Positions 13,001-21,421 of a stretch of 26,521 bases of DNA are shown in pieces (the first letter of the stretch is position 1; each line of letters opens with the position of its first letter). Under the pieces are notes generated by a model. That model saw only the letters and a program-made list of their open reading frames with translations. It did no database searches and was not told the origin of the DNA. The DNA lies in the IMG/VR virus record IMGVR_UViG_3300022542_000546, positions 1 to 26,521 of that record; one strand, written 5' to 3'. The translations under genes and the position numbers were made by a program. This DNA comes from a virus.

Positions 13001-13270
13001 ATGAAATCCTCTGAGAAATTCGGGCTCCTTTTCAATCTTTTTTTAACATATCCATCACAACTATATCAAACTTTCAAACAATCCTTTGTAAAATATTACG
13101 AAAATGAAGGAATTAGCCTTAAAAATCACAGCAAGGTTGCAAACATTCTTGCTTTTTCTATTTATTACGGTGCTCGTTTGTTTTTATGGATAATGTTTTC
13201 CCTTTGCGGGTGCATAGTAATGAATTTAATCACCGATAAATTCAACCTTCATTTCCCTCCGTTCTTTTAA
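13001..13270 (+). CDS. Possible small membrane protein on the opposite strand (89 aa)
   Basis: The only unusual gap of the late operon (13001-13266) is filled exactly by this + strand frame. Its ATG touches the ATG of the 1071-aa gene back to back, and its TAA shares a TTAA palindrome with the stop of the convergent 555-aa gene. No - strand frame of useful length exists here. The product has a basic N-terminus, aromatic-rich text and one strong membrane segment (ARLFLWIMFSLCGCIVMNLI, about 60-79). There is no convincing ribosome site, so translation is uncertain. If real, it could be a moron-type gene acquired separately. The alternative is a non-coding spacer. Confidence 0.42.
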   Translation: MKSSEKFGLLFNLFLTYPSQLYQTFKQSFVKYYENEGISLKNHSKVANILAFSIYYGARLFLWIMFSLCGCIVMNLITDKFNLHFPPFF

Positions 13271-14934
13271 CGCCTTTTCTTTCTTGCTGCTTCAAGGTCG
13301 GCATCCATTTCGATCATTGCTTGATTTTCTCGCAATACTTTCTGTAAATTTTCAATAGTCTGTATTTCCCGCTTATATTCTTCAATACCGATTAAGTTAT
13401 CATGAAAAGCCATAGCTGTATCATATTTAGCTGTTTCTAAAGCATCAATATCGTCTTTAGAACCTTTTAAATATTTAGGTTTTGATAAGCCTTCAACCGA
13501 TCTGTTCATTTCTGAAATATATTGCGAAACCACTTCTTTAGATGCTAAATCGTAATCAGCACCATTGCTTATTTTAGCCTTAAACAAGTCCATAGCATCA
13601 GCATATTTAACGTGTTTGTCTTCGCTCCACTTATCAGCTTCGCTTGGTTTTAGTGCCCTGGCTATGTAAGAAGATGCGGCTTTGTATTTTTCGTTATTAT
13701 ACTGTTTTAAGTACGCCGTGTATGTAGCACCTTTAATATGTCCGTTATGCAGTGCGAACTTTAATTGATCTTTAAAATCTTCAGTTCCTCTTAATATGTT
13801 TACTTCAAGGTCAGACTTGGTAAAAGGATTTTCAACCATTACGCCTTCGGCTTGTTGTTTTGTAAGGTGTTCATATGTGGCTGAATCTATCTTACGTTCC
13901 TTTAGTAACTGAAGCAAATTAACAGGGTTGTCTGAATAATAATCAATCGTTGCTGTTTCGTTTCCTTCTTCGAGTCTTAAATCCGCAAGCCTTCTTACTT
14001 CGTTTGTCCGCCTGTTGCGTTCTGACATCAATCCACTCAACCGGCTATCTAACTGATTTGCAATATCATAATCGATATTAAGATTGTCCCATTTAGAGGG
14101 ATTGTTCACAAGGCCCATAGACTTTTCGTAATTATCACCATTGTCGCCCATAAGCTTAATAAGAGCCGCACCTAACCTGCTGTCAGATACCTTGCCTTGG
14201 ATCATTTTTTTTAGACTAAAATAGGCTTCTCCAAGCTGTTTCTTATAGGTTTTAAGATATTTTCCGGCTAGAGCAGGATCGCGATCCGCCATTTCTTGTA
14301 ACATTACAGATCGCATAGCTTGTGTTATTTCTGCTTGCTTTACGGTTAAATCTCTATGTGGGTACAAAACATGCGTTTTTTCAAGTAAATCTTCAAGCAT
14401 CCCGTCAGCATCGATAAACTTGATATCATCTCCAGCAAGACTACTGTTTAACCCAGCTACAGTTGCCGCTCTGATTGCGCTTTCTGTTTCCACTATGTGT
14501 TTTTCAAAAGTGTCTTGCTGATTCTTACGCCATTCCAGATTTTCATAACGGGCAAGCACATTTAAATCAGCCTCCCGCCGCTTTGCCACCATGTTATTAT
14601 ACATGTCTTGCTGTGGTCTGCTGCTTAATTGCTTTGAAGTGTCAGCGGATTCTTTTACAACCCACTCTTTATATGAGTCCTGTATACCAGCAGCCGCCGC
14701 ACGTTCGAGTTTTAAATATTCTCCCACTTGCACCCTCGAAGAATTAGAAAAGGTATTATACGCACTCACAGCCTTAACAGTGTCATATTCCCTGGTAAGT
14801 TGTTCCCCCCGAATCTGAAGGACCTTACCAACCTTTCGCCCTAATTGCCCAAGTCCGTTTTTTTGTCCAAAATCAGGCGTTCTTACGTTTGTTGGTAAAG
14901 ATACAGATGGTTCATATGTTGGTAAGCGTGGCAT
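13267..14934 (-). CDS. Putative internal virion protein (555 aa)
   Basis: This highly charged, almost wholly helical protein opens with PRLPTYEPSVSLPTNVRTPDFG, a Pro-rich start I associate with internal virion proteins of podoviruses. It continues with a stretch around LGRKVGKVLQIRGEQL, then long alpha-helical and coiled-coil text to a basic C-terminus (LEAARKKRR). There is no signal peptide or membrane segment. It starts by TAATG overlap with the 176-aa core protein and precedes the 1071-aa ejection protein. The three together look like the gp14/gp15/gp16 set of T7-like phages, although no sequence match to T7 is claimed. Confidence 0.7.
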   Translation of the reverse strand: MPRLPTYEPSVSLPTNVRTPDFGQKNGLGQLGRKVGKVLQIRGEQLTREYDTVKAVSAYNTFSNSSRVQVGEYLKLERAAAAGIQDSYKEWVVKESADTSKQLSSRPQQDMYNNMVAKRREADLNVLARYENLEWRKNQQDTFEKHIVETESAIRAATVAGLNSSLAGDDIKFIDADGMLEDLLEKTHVLYPHRDLTVKQAEITQAMRSVMLQEMADRDPALAGKYLKTYKKQLGEAYFSLKKMIQGKVSDSRLGAALIKLMGDNGDNYEKSMGLVNNPSKWDNLNIDYDIANQLDSRLSGLMSERNRRTNEVRRLADLRLEEGNETATIDYYSDNPVNLLQLLKERKIDSATYEHLTKQQAEGVMVENPFTKSDLEVNILRGTEDFKDQLKFALHNGHIKGATYTAYLKQYNNEKYKAASSYIARALKPSEADKWSEDKHVKYADAMDLFKAKISNGADYDLASKEVVSQYISEMNRSVEGLSKPKYLKGSKDDIDALETAKYDTAMAFHDNLIGIEEYKREIQTIENLQKVLRENQAMIEMDADLEAARKKRR

Positions 14935-15464
14935 TATTTTCCACCCCAGGGTGTTCTTATTTCCGGTTTAGTTTGAGTTATTGCGCTTGTCGTTCTTGGA
15001 GTTCTGCGCATCTGTTGAATCGTTAAATCCGTCATAGTACCGGCTGCTCTGCCAAAGTGCTGCGCTGCTTGACCATATCCGGCAATCTCTTTTTCATAGG
15101 CTTGCCCCTGGAGTCCTATTTTTTCCATGCTGCCGGCAATTCGTATCAGGTTTATGTCAATTTCATTTAATATTTCGCTTTCAATTTGTAATTCCATAGG
15201 TGTTCCGACATCCGGCATGATATTTGCCGCCGCGGTTCTGACCCTTTGAGAACCGATAATCTTCTTAAGTTCCCGCTTTTTCTTGGCAACCTCTAATTCG
15301 GTAACAGCATCTATGTAAGCTGCCTGATATTTGAGTATGTCGGCAGCGTATTTTGATGTCCTTAGAGCGGCATAAGCAGAATACCAATCAGCACCGGCAG
15401 AAAGGAAGCCTCCCCCCACGCTCATAGCGTTGCCCCAATTGAACGTATTATCGGCCAATTTCAA
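14934..15464 (-). CDS. Internal virion (core) protein, T7 gp14-like in position and size (176 aa)
   Basis: The N-terminus has Gly/Ala-rich hydrophobic text (NAMSVGGGFLSAGADWYSAYAAL), followed by a long helix (KYAADILKYQAAYIDAVTEL) and RTAAANIMPDVGTPMELQIES. That last block resembles the conserved QRAAxAASGVDVxSGTP-type motif of podovirus internal core proteins. It ends in a basic, Thr-rich tail. The gene overlaps tail tubular protein B by 17 nt and is linked by TAATG to the 555-aa gene. Such proteins are packed in the capsid and ejected with DNA, inserting in the outer membrane. Confidence 0.72.
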   Translation of the reverse strand: MKLADNTFNWGNAMSVGGGFLSAGADWYSAYAALRTSKYAADILKYQAAYIDAVTELEVAKKKRELKKIIGSQRVRTAAANIMPDVGTPMELQIESEILNEIDINLIRIAGSMEKIGLQGQAYEKEIAGYGQAAQHFGRAAGTMTDLTIQQMRRTPRTTSAITQTKPEIRTPWGGK

Positions 15465-17892
15465 CCTCCATAACCATAGAGTCTATCGTTAGGGGTAACG
15501 GATCATCCTGCCTGATAAAAATACTCGCATTTCGGGTCCAGCCCATATTGACACTTTTATTAGTTATATCACCGCTAAACAAAGAGGTTTGCGACAATAG
15601 TGCAAAAAGGCTTGTCGCATCTTTGCCGTATTTCCCACCTGCACTATCCCGCACTCTAAAATTCACGGTTGGAATCCGCTTTTTCATAAACATTGAACTA
15701 CCTGTTTCCAAGGGGACATCAACATACATCGTCTGTAAATCAGAATCATAGGGCATGCCAATATGAACCATTCCGGCGGAAACATCCAGTGTTATTTCAC
15801 CGCTTGCGTCAACCGTTGTAGACTCAATCAACCCGTCAGCCAATATGTCAACCGTTTCAAGCGCAAGGTGATCAAGACCACTTATAGACATCGTGTCAGC
15901 GCCGTCATAAGTTAACCCTGAATCGACCATAAATGCGTCTGAAAGAGTATCGAATTCAAAGTCTTTAAGTCGCTCAATAAAGGTTTTTGTCGCACTGTCA
16001 ATTACCCTTTCAACAGCTATCCAAAGTTCATCCTCAGGATCCCCAGGAATTGTTGCAATGCTTATAATCTCCCCATTAGTTTCGATTTCAGACCAGCCTA
16101 CAACTTCATGTTCTTTCATGTATGTAAGCGCAAACAGGGTCCCATCAGATCTTAAAACCCACACTATTTGGTAAGGCGTTTGCTGGTAGGCCATTTGTTC
16201 GATTGAATAGCCTTTAAAAATGTGATCTGCTAATATAGTAATATCGTTGCTATTATAACTATCAGTGTCATAATCATAGGTCATTTCGCGCAGCTTGGTT
16301 CCAGGTGCCTGCGCTAAAATAATTATGTTCCCAATATTGACAGGTTGGTGGTCTGTTGAGCCTATTTTTGTGTCGTTTTGAGCTTGCTTTGATGTAGGGG
16401 TTATAATAAGATCGTTCCCATCACCAGATAACCACCACTCCCCACTGTTTGAACCCGCCACCAACCGCCTTTGACTTTCCAGCCAATAAATCATATCCAC
16501 ACTACCGGAAAGGAGCGTAATCGTAAAGCCATCGTCATCATTTGTACCGGTAGTCAAGTCCTCATAATCGCTTGTTTTAGAAAACCAGAATCTTGGGGGG
16601 TAACCCGGACTGCCGGCTAAAACTAATCTATCCTGATGGAATATAATAGCTCTCGGCCAGCCGTTACCACTTCCCCACTCTGACGGTGTGGCGGTAAAGG
16701 ATACCCTTGCCAGTGTCCAATCATCATGATCTGCACGTGTCAGTTTCGCAGGGGATTGATCTTTATGGACAATATACATTGTATCGTATGATTGCGCCCA
16801 TTTTAAGGTGTCAAGTTCGGCTTCTAAGTATCCCGTGCTTGTATCTTCGTAAATAGTGCCATCGTTAAGATCAAGTGGACATGCTCTTGTTGGAGGTGTG
16901 AAGTTAGAAGTCCAGCGAGCTACGCCTTTCGATACTCTGAATTCTTCTATATGGCCATTAAAATAAGCAGCATCCCTATAATTACCAATATCAAGCTCTG
17001 CACCTAAATCGGTAAGTTCGCTTGAATCTGTACCACCTTGTCCATAAGCACTACCATTTACAATAAAGCAATATTCATCTGCATTTTCTTCCCATCCCCT
17101 TATTACAGCTATATGATACCAGGTATTATTAGAAAAAGACACGGGGCTACTTGATTGTACAACAACGGGAGAGGCTGCGGCATAAAATCTAAAAGTAATA
17201 TGGGTGGGTGTTATGTATACTTCCCAATAATTATCACCATCAACATATTGTTGGACCACATTTCTTGAAACGGTTTCAATGTTGCTGGATCTAAACCAAA
17301 AATCTATCGTAAACGGATCATTACCAAAAGTCCAATCAGCATGATCAGGAATACTTAAATAATCGCCCGTACCGTCAAAAAATCCAGAACCGGAACCGAA
17401 TCGTTTAAAGTCCACACCTATCTGAGCATTACCGTTCGCAGTTACAGTATGCCCCGTGTTGCCATCATCGGTAAATGTTGTTGAAGCATCCGCACCATCC
17501 ATATGTAATAAAAGAGCAGTTGAAGCATCAGGGGTGATAATCTGCCCACCGTCTTTAAAATACCGCAAATAATCAACACCGCATTCAACGACATATGACT
17601 GTTCGTCAGAAAATTGGAAAGGAATTAATCGGACTTTTTGACCATCATTTTTAGCATCCGCAATATACTCAAACCCCGGCCGACGGGTTGCGCCGCCCTG
17701 TGGAATAGGTATAAAGTTCTTCATGGTTATACAGCCGTTGTTATACTTCTCTAAATCAACACGGCCGTATATGCTTGGTGAAAATTCCCCTGCGTTAAAG
17801 GATGTTTTTATAAAATTATATCTTGCTGCGAATGCAAAAACAGTCACGCAAAGGACTGTTAATACTGTGTATATAAATAGCCGTTTCTTCAA
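15448..17892 (-). CDS. Tail tubular protein B-like with signal peptide and LamG insertion (about 814 aa)
   Basis: The start is TTG 17892 (MKKRLFIYTVL), placed 6 nt after GGGAGG and overlapping the preceding stop; TTG 17898 would also be in frame but abuts the ribosome site. The first ~22 residues form a typical Sec signal peptide ending AFAA. The classical family start then follows: FIKTSFNAGEFSPSIYGRVD and NFIPIPQGGATRRPG. About residues 123-339 are a LamG/concanavalin-like domain (STALLLHMDGAD; GSGSGFFDGTGDYLSIPD; TWYHIAVIRG; HIEEFRVSKGVARW) inserted into the tube protein. The family framework resumes at DTMYIVHKDQSPAKLTR. The protein would form the distal short tail, and LamG may bind host glycan. 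The signal peptide is unexpected for a tail-tube protein. Confidence 0.85.
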   Translation of the reverse strand: MKKRLFIYTVLTVLCVTVFAFAARYNFIKTSFNAGEFSPSIYGRVDLEKYNNGCITMKNFIPIPQGGATRRPGFEYIADAKNDGQKVRLIPFQFSDEQSYVVECGVDYLRYFKDGGQIITPDASTALLLHMDGADASTTFTDDGNTGHTVTANGNAQIGVDFKRFGSGSGFFDGTGDYLSIPDHADWTFGNDPFTIDFWFRSSNIETVSRNVVQQYVDGDNYWEVYITPTHITFRFYAAASPVVVQSSSPVSFSNNTWYHIAVIRGWEENADEYCFIVNGSAYGQGGTDSSELTDLGAELDIGNYRDAAYFNGHIEEFRVSKGVARWTSNFTPPTRACPLDLNDGTIYEDTSTGYLEAELDTLKWAQSYDTMYIVHKDQSPAKLTRADHDDWTLARVSFTATPSEWGSGNGWPRAIIFHQDRLVLAGSPGYPPRFWFSKTSDYEDLTTGTNDDDGFTITLLSGSVDMIYWLESQRRLVAGSNSGEWWLSGDGNDLIITPTSKQAQNDTKIGSTDHQPVNIGNIIILAQAPGTKLREMTYDYDTDSYNSNDITILADHIFKGYSIEQMAYQQTPYQIVWVLRSDGTLFALTYMKEHEVVGWSEIETNGEIISIATIPGDPEDELWIAVERVIDSATKTFIERLKDFEFDTLSDAFMVDSGLTYDGADTMSISGLDHLALETVDILADGLIESTTVDASGEITLDVSAGMVHIGMPYDSDLQTMYVDVPLETGSSMFMKKRIPTVNFRVRDSAGGKYGKDATSLFALLSQTSLFSGDITNKSVNMGWTRNASIFIRQDDPLPLTIDSMVMEVEIGR

Positions 17893-18797
17893 CCCCAACC
17901 TCCCTCGTCAACATATCGGTTCTTTTGTCTTATCAACTTCCCAGGTGTTACACCTTTCGAGTCTGATTCAATAGCATCCAGGACGTCCGTTACGTACATT
18001 TTATAAATAGTTTCTACGTTTTTCGGCGAAAGGGAATGTGAAAGTTCGTAAGCTATCCGGCCAGCCAAAGCCCTCATAAATCCCACAGAAAGTTCAGTCA
18101 CAAGAGAAACCTGAGCTATATAAATAAGTATCGGATCTTCGTAACTGCTCATTATTCTTTGGGAGTTTCCAGATCCGATCATTTCAAACTGAGCGTCCTT
18201 ATCCTCAAGAGACACGACTTTTAGGAAATCAGCAGGAACGTTATAGACATACCCGCTCTGGTAATCCGTAAGGGGTTCTTTTCTTATAACTGTACCGCCT
18301 GAGGTATACGCCGTAAAATAGGTTGAATTCAAACCGTAGCACTCGAACGTGTTGTCTTCTTTGTTTGCAACCCGGACATAAAATCCGTTTATTTCGGTCA
18401 TACCGGAAACACCATTGATATATCCCTGCCAACCGTCTTCAAGCCCATGAGCCGTAGCAGAAACCACACACGGATTTGCGTTTGTAATGCCTGTAATGTC
18501 CACTGCATCAAAGTCAGCCTCATCATATCCCAGGGCTTTATATAGTTGTAAATGCCGTTTCGCGAATTGCCAGTTGTAATCTCCAATTTCAGGCACAGCA
18601 AAAAGGCCCTGTAGCATTTCGTCTCTTAATTGAGAGTAAACATCATTACAAGCTATTTCTTCAGGTGTAGTAGGACTACCAACATTCTCAACCTTTTCAG
18701 CGCCTAACCTGTGCATTGCAAGATTACAAAGGTCTTCGATATTTTGTAAGCCTACTGCTATTACATCAGCCGTGCCTGCTCCTATCCATTCAGCCAT
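17889..18797 (-). CDS. Tail tubular protein A-like (T7 gp11-like) with FCCH-type insertion (302 aa)
   Basis: The N-terminus has the family pattern CNLAMHRLGAEKVENV (24-39) and CNDVYSQLRDEML, as in T7 gp11-type head-tail adaptors. About residues 102-172 are a small inserted beta domain (NPCVVSATAHGLEDG, GVSGMTEINGFYVRV, TAYTSGGT), the pattern of an FCCH-like domain often found in phage tail proteins. After it the family resumes with YQSGYVYNVPADFLKVVSLE and a helical C-terminus (GRIAYELSHSLS). AAGGA lies upstream of the ATG. The protein would join the portal to the tail tube. It overlaps the following tubular B gene by 4 nt. Confidence 0.85.
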   Translation of the reverse strand: MAEWIGAGTADVIAVGLQNIEDLCNLAMHRLGAEKVENVGSPTTPEEIACNDVYSQLRDEMLQGLFAVPEIGDYNWQFAKRHLQLYKALGYDEADFDAVDITGITNANPCVVSATAHGLEDGWQGYINGVSGMTEINGFYVRVANKEDNTFECYGLNSTYFTAYTSGGTVIRKEPLTDYQSGYVYNVPADFLKVVSLEDKDAQFEMIGSGNSQRIMSSYEDPILIYIAQVSLVTELSVGFMRALAGRIAYELSHSLSPKNVETIYKMYVTDVLDAIESDSKGVTPGKLIRQKNRYVDEGGWG

Positions 18798-18807
18798 GAT
18801 TTATTCC

Positions 18808-20727
18808 TTATGTATTATCGCTTCTTGCCAACTCATACCAATTATTGTCTGCTTTACAAATTAGCGTTAAGGTGTCAGTTGCAGCCATCACAAAATTAAC
18901 GCTACCGTTTAAAAATATGTTTGTACCATCTGTTATGGTAATAGCATGTTCTGAGATTATCCGAATGATTTTTCCTGTTACACCATCATCAAAATCGGTT
19001 ATTGTTGTCGTGCCTCCAGTTAAAAACTTTTCCCCACCAGCAACAGTTGGAGTAGCCTCATTTGCAAGGGTTTTAAAACACGGCAAATAATTACCTGTTT
19101 TGTTGCCAGTTAATGCATTACCTGTCACAATTGTATTGATAATTGATGTATGTGCTTCAATGCCATATGTCTGATCGCCACCTGCGCCCAACGAATCAAA
19201 ACATCTATTACCTGTGACAACACAATCGCTTGCACTATGAGTAGCATCATAATATCCTAAAGTAATTCCTGCTGCTCCAACATATGTGCCATTATTGTAA
19301 CATATATTATTTGCTACTATAGTCTTCTTCCCAAAAATCGAAAGGCCAGAGGAGGCACAGCCATAAATAATATTACCTTGTATACTTGTCCTTGTTGCCC
19401 AACTTTCTATACCGCTGGGAGCTGTGCCATCATCATCTAAAGCTGGATTGCTTGAATAAATAATATTACCATGAAGTATATTGTTATACGAGCCCGCTTC
19501 GCCTTGAGTTGAAATGCCTGCCCCATAGCCCCAACCAGAAATATTATTATTATTTACAGTTAAGTTATATCCTTGAATTATTATTCCAGAATTAGTACAA
19601 ATATTATTACTAATATGAGCATCGCTGAGTACTCCCCCGGAATTTGTTAATAATATTGCTTGATTGAGAGAAAGAGACATAAAATCTTTTGTAATTATAT
19701 TATTTCTTATATTAAAATCAGTGCAAGCGTTTCCGCCTATACCTAGAGTAACAAACTTTTCTATTTCACATCTATAAATCTTGAAATTTGTGCCATATAA
19801 ATTCCCTAATGCACCTATAGTGCCAGTTGTACCGACATTGTCATAGTCAATCGTTATATCATGGATTTGATAGTTTGTCTTTGAAGTAAATTTAACCAGA
19901 TCAACAGTAAGCGCACCACGGGCTTTTATGGTTGTAACTCCGATACCATCACCAGCCCATTCAGTATTAGATACACCTGTTAAATTATCAACTAAATATA
20001 TTCCAGCTACAAATCTTAATCTATGTCCTTCTGCTGCTATTATTGCTAATTGTACTGCTGCTGTATCATCTGTGGTTCCGTCACCTATAGCCCCCCACCA
20101 TTGAGGATAAACTTTTTCAACAAAACCTTTACCAAAAGCAATGGAAATGCTCGAACCAAAAACTTGATATAATTCTGCTTTAAAAGGCCCGTTAATAGTA
20201 AGCGTTCCAGCCCCGTCAAGAATAGTCCCATTTTCAATTTCAAGAGAAATGTTACTTGGAATGGTTTCACTGGCTGTAAGAGTGTAGGCGGTTGTCGCAC
20301 CTCCACTATTATGCCGTAAATATATTGTGGCTTTATCAGAACCGATAGCATCAATAAAAGCTTTAATTGTTTTGCCATTACCAACAACACCCTGATCTGT
20401 TTCGTTGTGGTCTGCTGAATATCTCCCAATACTGTAGCCATCCCCCTCGTCACCAGCATGAGGATGCATAGAAACATTACCTGCGCTGCCAGGCTTTACG
20501 GAACTATACCAGACTTCGGCCAAATTTGACGTGAGATCGTCATTTGAGGATACAAGATTCACTGTGGTATTAGGACTTGAATAGCTTGAACTTTCAACGG
20601 TTCCATACTTGTAGCCATCCGCACCACAGTTGGCCTTCACCCGCCTGCCAGCGATAAAATCAGCCGTTTTATCAAGCGCAACTGTGAATGTGTCTGCGTC
20701 CACGTGAGTAGCTGTGAATCCTATCAT
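18808..20727 (-). CDS. Tailspike with right-handed beta-helix (pectate-lyase-3-like), 639 aa
   Basis: Residues 1-200 are a virion-attachment part with several small beta domains (DTFTVALDKTADFIAGRRV; NTTVNLVSSNDDL; GNGKTIKAFIDAIGS). VYPQWWGAIGDGTTDDTAAVQ (about 206-226) is the hallmark opening of a pectate-lyase-3-type beta-helix. Many short repeats rich in N, I, G follow (NIRNNIIT, ISNNICTNSG, VNNNNISGWG, LHGNIIYSS, IQGNIIYG, VTGNRC, VTGNALTGN), as in parallel beta-helix repeats. A compact C-terminal beta domain ends KADNNWYELARSDNT. It would form trimeric spikes that bind and perhaps cleave host polysaccharide; no catalytic residues can be assigned. AGGA lies 6-7 nt before the ATG. Confidence 0.85.
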   Translation of the reverse strand: MIGFTATHVDADTFTVALDKTADFIAGRRVKANCGADGYKYGTVESSSYSSPNTTVNLVSSNDDLTSNLAEVWYSSVKPGSAGNVSMHPHAGDEGDGYSIGRYSADHNETDQGVVGNGKTIKAFIDAIGSDKATIYLRHNSGGATTAYTLTASETIPSNISLEIENGTILDGAGTLTINGPFKAELYQVFGSSISIAFGKGFVEKVYPQWWGAIGDGTTDDTAAVQLAIIAAEGHRLRFVAGIYLVDNLTGVSNTEWAGDGIGVTTIKARGALTVDLVKFTSKTNYQIHDITIDYDNVGTTGTIGALGNLYGTNFKIYRCEIEKFVTLGIGGNACTDFNIRNNIITKDFMSLSLNQAILLTNSGGVLSDAHISNNICTNSGIIIQGYNLTVNNNNISGWGYGAGISTQGEAGSYNNILHGNIIYSSNPALDDDGTAPSGIESWATRTSIQGNIIYGCASSGLSIFGKKTIVANNICYNNGTYVGAAGITLGYYDATHSASDCVVTGNRCFDSLGAGGDQTYGIEAHTSIINTIVTGNALTGNKTGNYLPCFKTLANEATPTVAGGEKFLTGGTTTITDFDDGVTGKIIRIISEHAITITDGTNIFLNGSVNFVMAATDTLTLICKADNNWYELARSDNT

Positions 20728-20739
20728 ATATTTTCCTAT

Positions 20740-20776
20740 GTGCAGGGTGGGAAGCTACATCAGTTCCCACCCGCAC
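20740..20776 (-). promoter_or_regulatory. Strong hairpin just upstream of the tailspike ribosome site
   Basis: GTGC and GGGTGGGAA (20740-20753, one bulged A) pair with TTCCCACCC and GCAC (20764-20776) around a 10-nt loop, 13 bp in total. On the - strand it is followed only 1-3 nt later by AGGA of the tailspike gene and has no U-run, so it is not a standard terminator. It may act as an mRNA stabiliser, a processing site or a translational control element. Confidence 0.5.
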
Positions 20777-20795
20777 GTCTTAAGGAGGTCGTTTG

Positions 20796-20812
20796 TAACC
20801 CCCGGGGTTACC
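20796..20812. repeat. Short GC-rich palindrome after the HNH gene
   Basis: GTAACCCC and GGGGTTAC (with one extra C) form an 8-bp hairpin that ends at the HNH stop codon. No T-run follows on the - strand. It could help to end or insulate the HNH transcript. Confidence 0.35.
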
Positions 20813-21336
20813 TAATTAATATATGCGAACTTCCCAAAATATTCAATTGCAGCTTTATTATAAGCCATAGCTGCTTCCTTAATATCTTCAAACCGCCCAA
20901 GATGAATATTTTTATAATTTACCATTATTGTGCTGCTCCATTTTTTTGTTCGCTTATCCCAACAAACTCCCTTAAATCCAGATTTGTTTCGTTTCGTTTT
21001 CCCGACATTCCTACAATTTTCTAAATGTGTACAAATCCTAAAATTAGACTTGCAATTATTTAATGGATTTCTGTCTCTATGGTCTATAAGTTGGTTTGTG
21101 CCGGCCATAAAATTCATAATAATGTTTTGAATAGCAGCCATGTTGTTGCCATTACTTGATGTCCGAACGTACCCATCAGTTGCTAAACACCATTTGTAAT
21201 TATTTACTTTTTCAACATCTTCGGTATCAATTATCGCCCTTGCTTTTTCTTTGCAATGTTTGTCATATAGAACAATATTAGCGATATTCCCCATAGTTAT
21301 GATTTTGTTTGGGTCGTAACGTGTTCTTTTTTTCAT
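20812..21336 (-). CDS. Free-standing HNH homing endonuclease with AP2 DNA-binding domain
   Basis: The 174-aa protein has an N-terminal strand region (NIVLYDKHCKEKARAIID; NNYKWCLATDGYVRT) and an HNH core with IDHRDRNPLNNCKSNFRIC (84-102), containing His86, Asn90, Asn93/94, Asn98 and Arg100. An AP2-type domain follows at about 119-172 (SGFKGVCWDKRTKKW; GRFEDIKEAAMAYNKAA; YFGKFAYIN). This domain order is typical of mobile phage homing endonucleases that cut intron-less or intron-free target alleles and spread by repair. It sits alone between a small capsid-region gene and the tailspike, flanked on both sides by structured spacers. That fits insertion into the late operon. GGAGG is present 5 nt before the ATG. 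Confidence 0.88.
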   Translation of the reverse strand: MKKRTRYDPNKIITMGNIANIVLYDKHCKEKARAIIDTEDVEKVNNYKWCLATDGYVRTSSNGNNMAAIQNIIMNFMAGTNQLIDHRDRNPLNNCKSNFRICTHLENCRNVGKTKRNKSGFKGVCWDKRTKKWSSTIMVNYKNIHLGRFEDIKEAAMAYNKAAIEYFGKFAYIN

Positions 21337-21357
21337 ACTTACCTCCGTTTAGGTTTA

Positions 21358-21413
21358 CCGGATGAGGTTGTTGAAACGGCAACAACCCTTGACCCCATGC
21401 ATAGGGCATCCGG
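21358..21413 (-). promoter_or_regulatory. Three-way-junction-like structured leader before the HNH gene
   Basis: An outer stem CCGGATG/CATCCGG (21358-21364 with 21407-21413) encloses two inner hairpins: GGTTGTTG/CAACAACC around 21366-21387 and CCATGCATAGG-type pairing around 21395-21405. It lies between the stop of the 88-aa gene and the HNH start. No U-run follows on the - strand. It resembles a compact structured RNA that could separate the HNH gene from the capsid transcript. Confidence 0.45.
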
Positions 21414-21421
21414 TTTGTTGC

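Noticed and set aside
21358-21413. Riboswitch or tRNA-like element before the HNH gene
   Set aside because: The three-stem layout is suggestive, but no known riboswitch consensus, CCA end or anticodon arm could be matched, so only a generic structured leader is reported.
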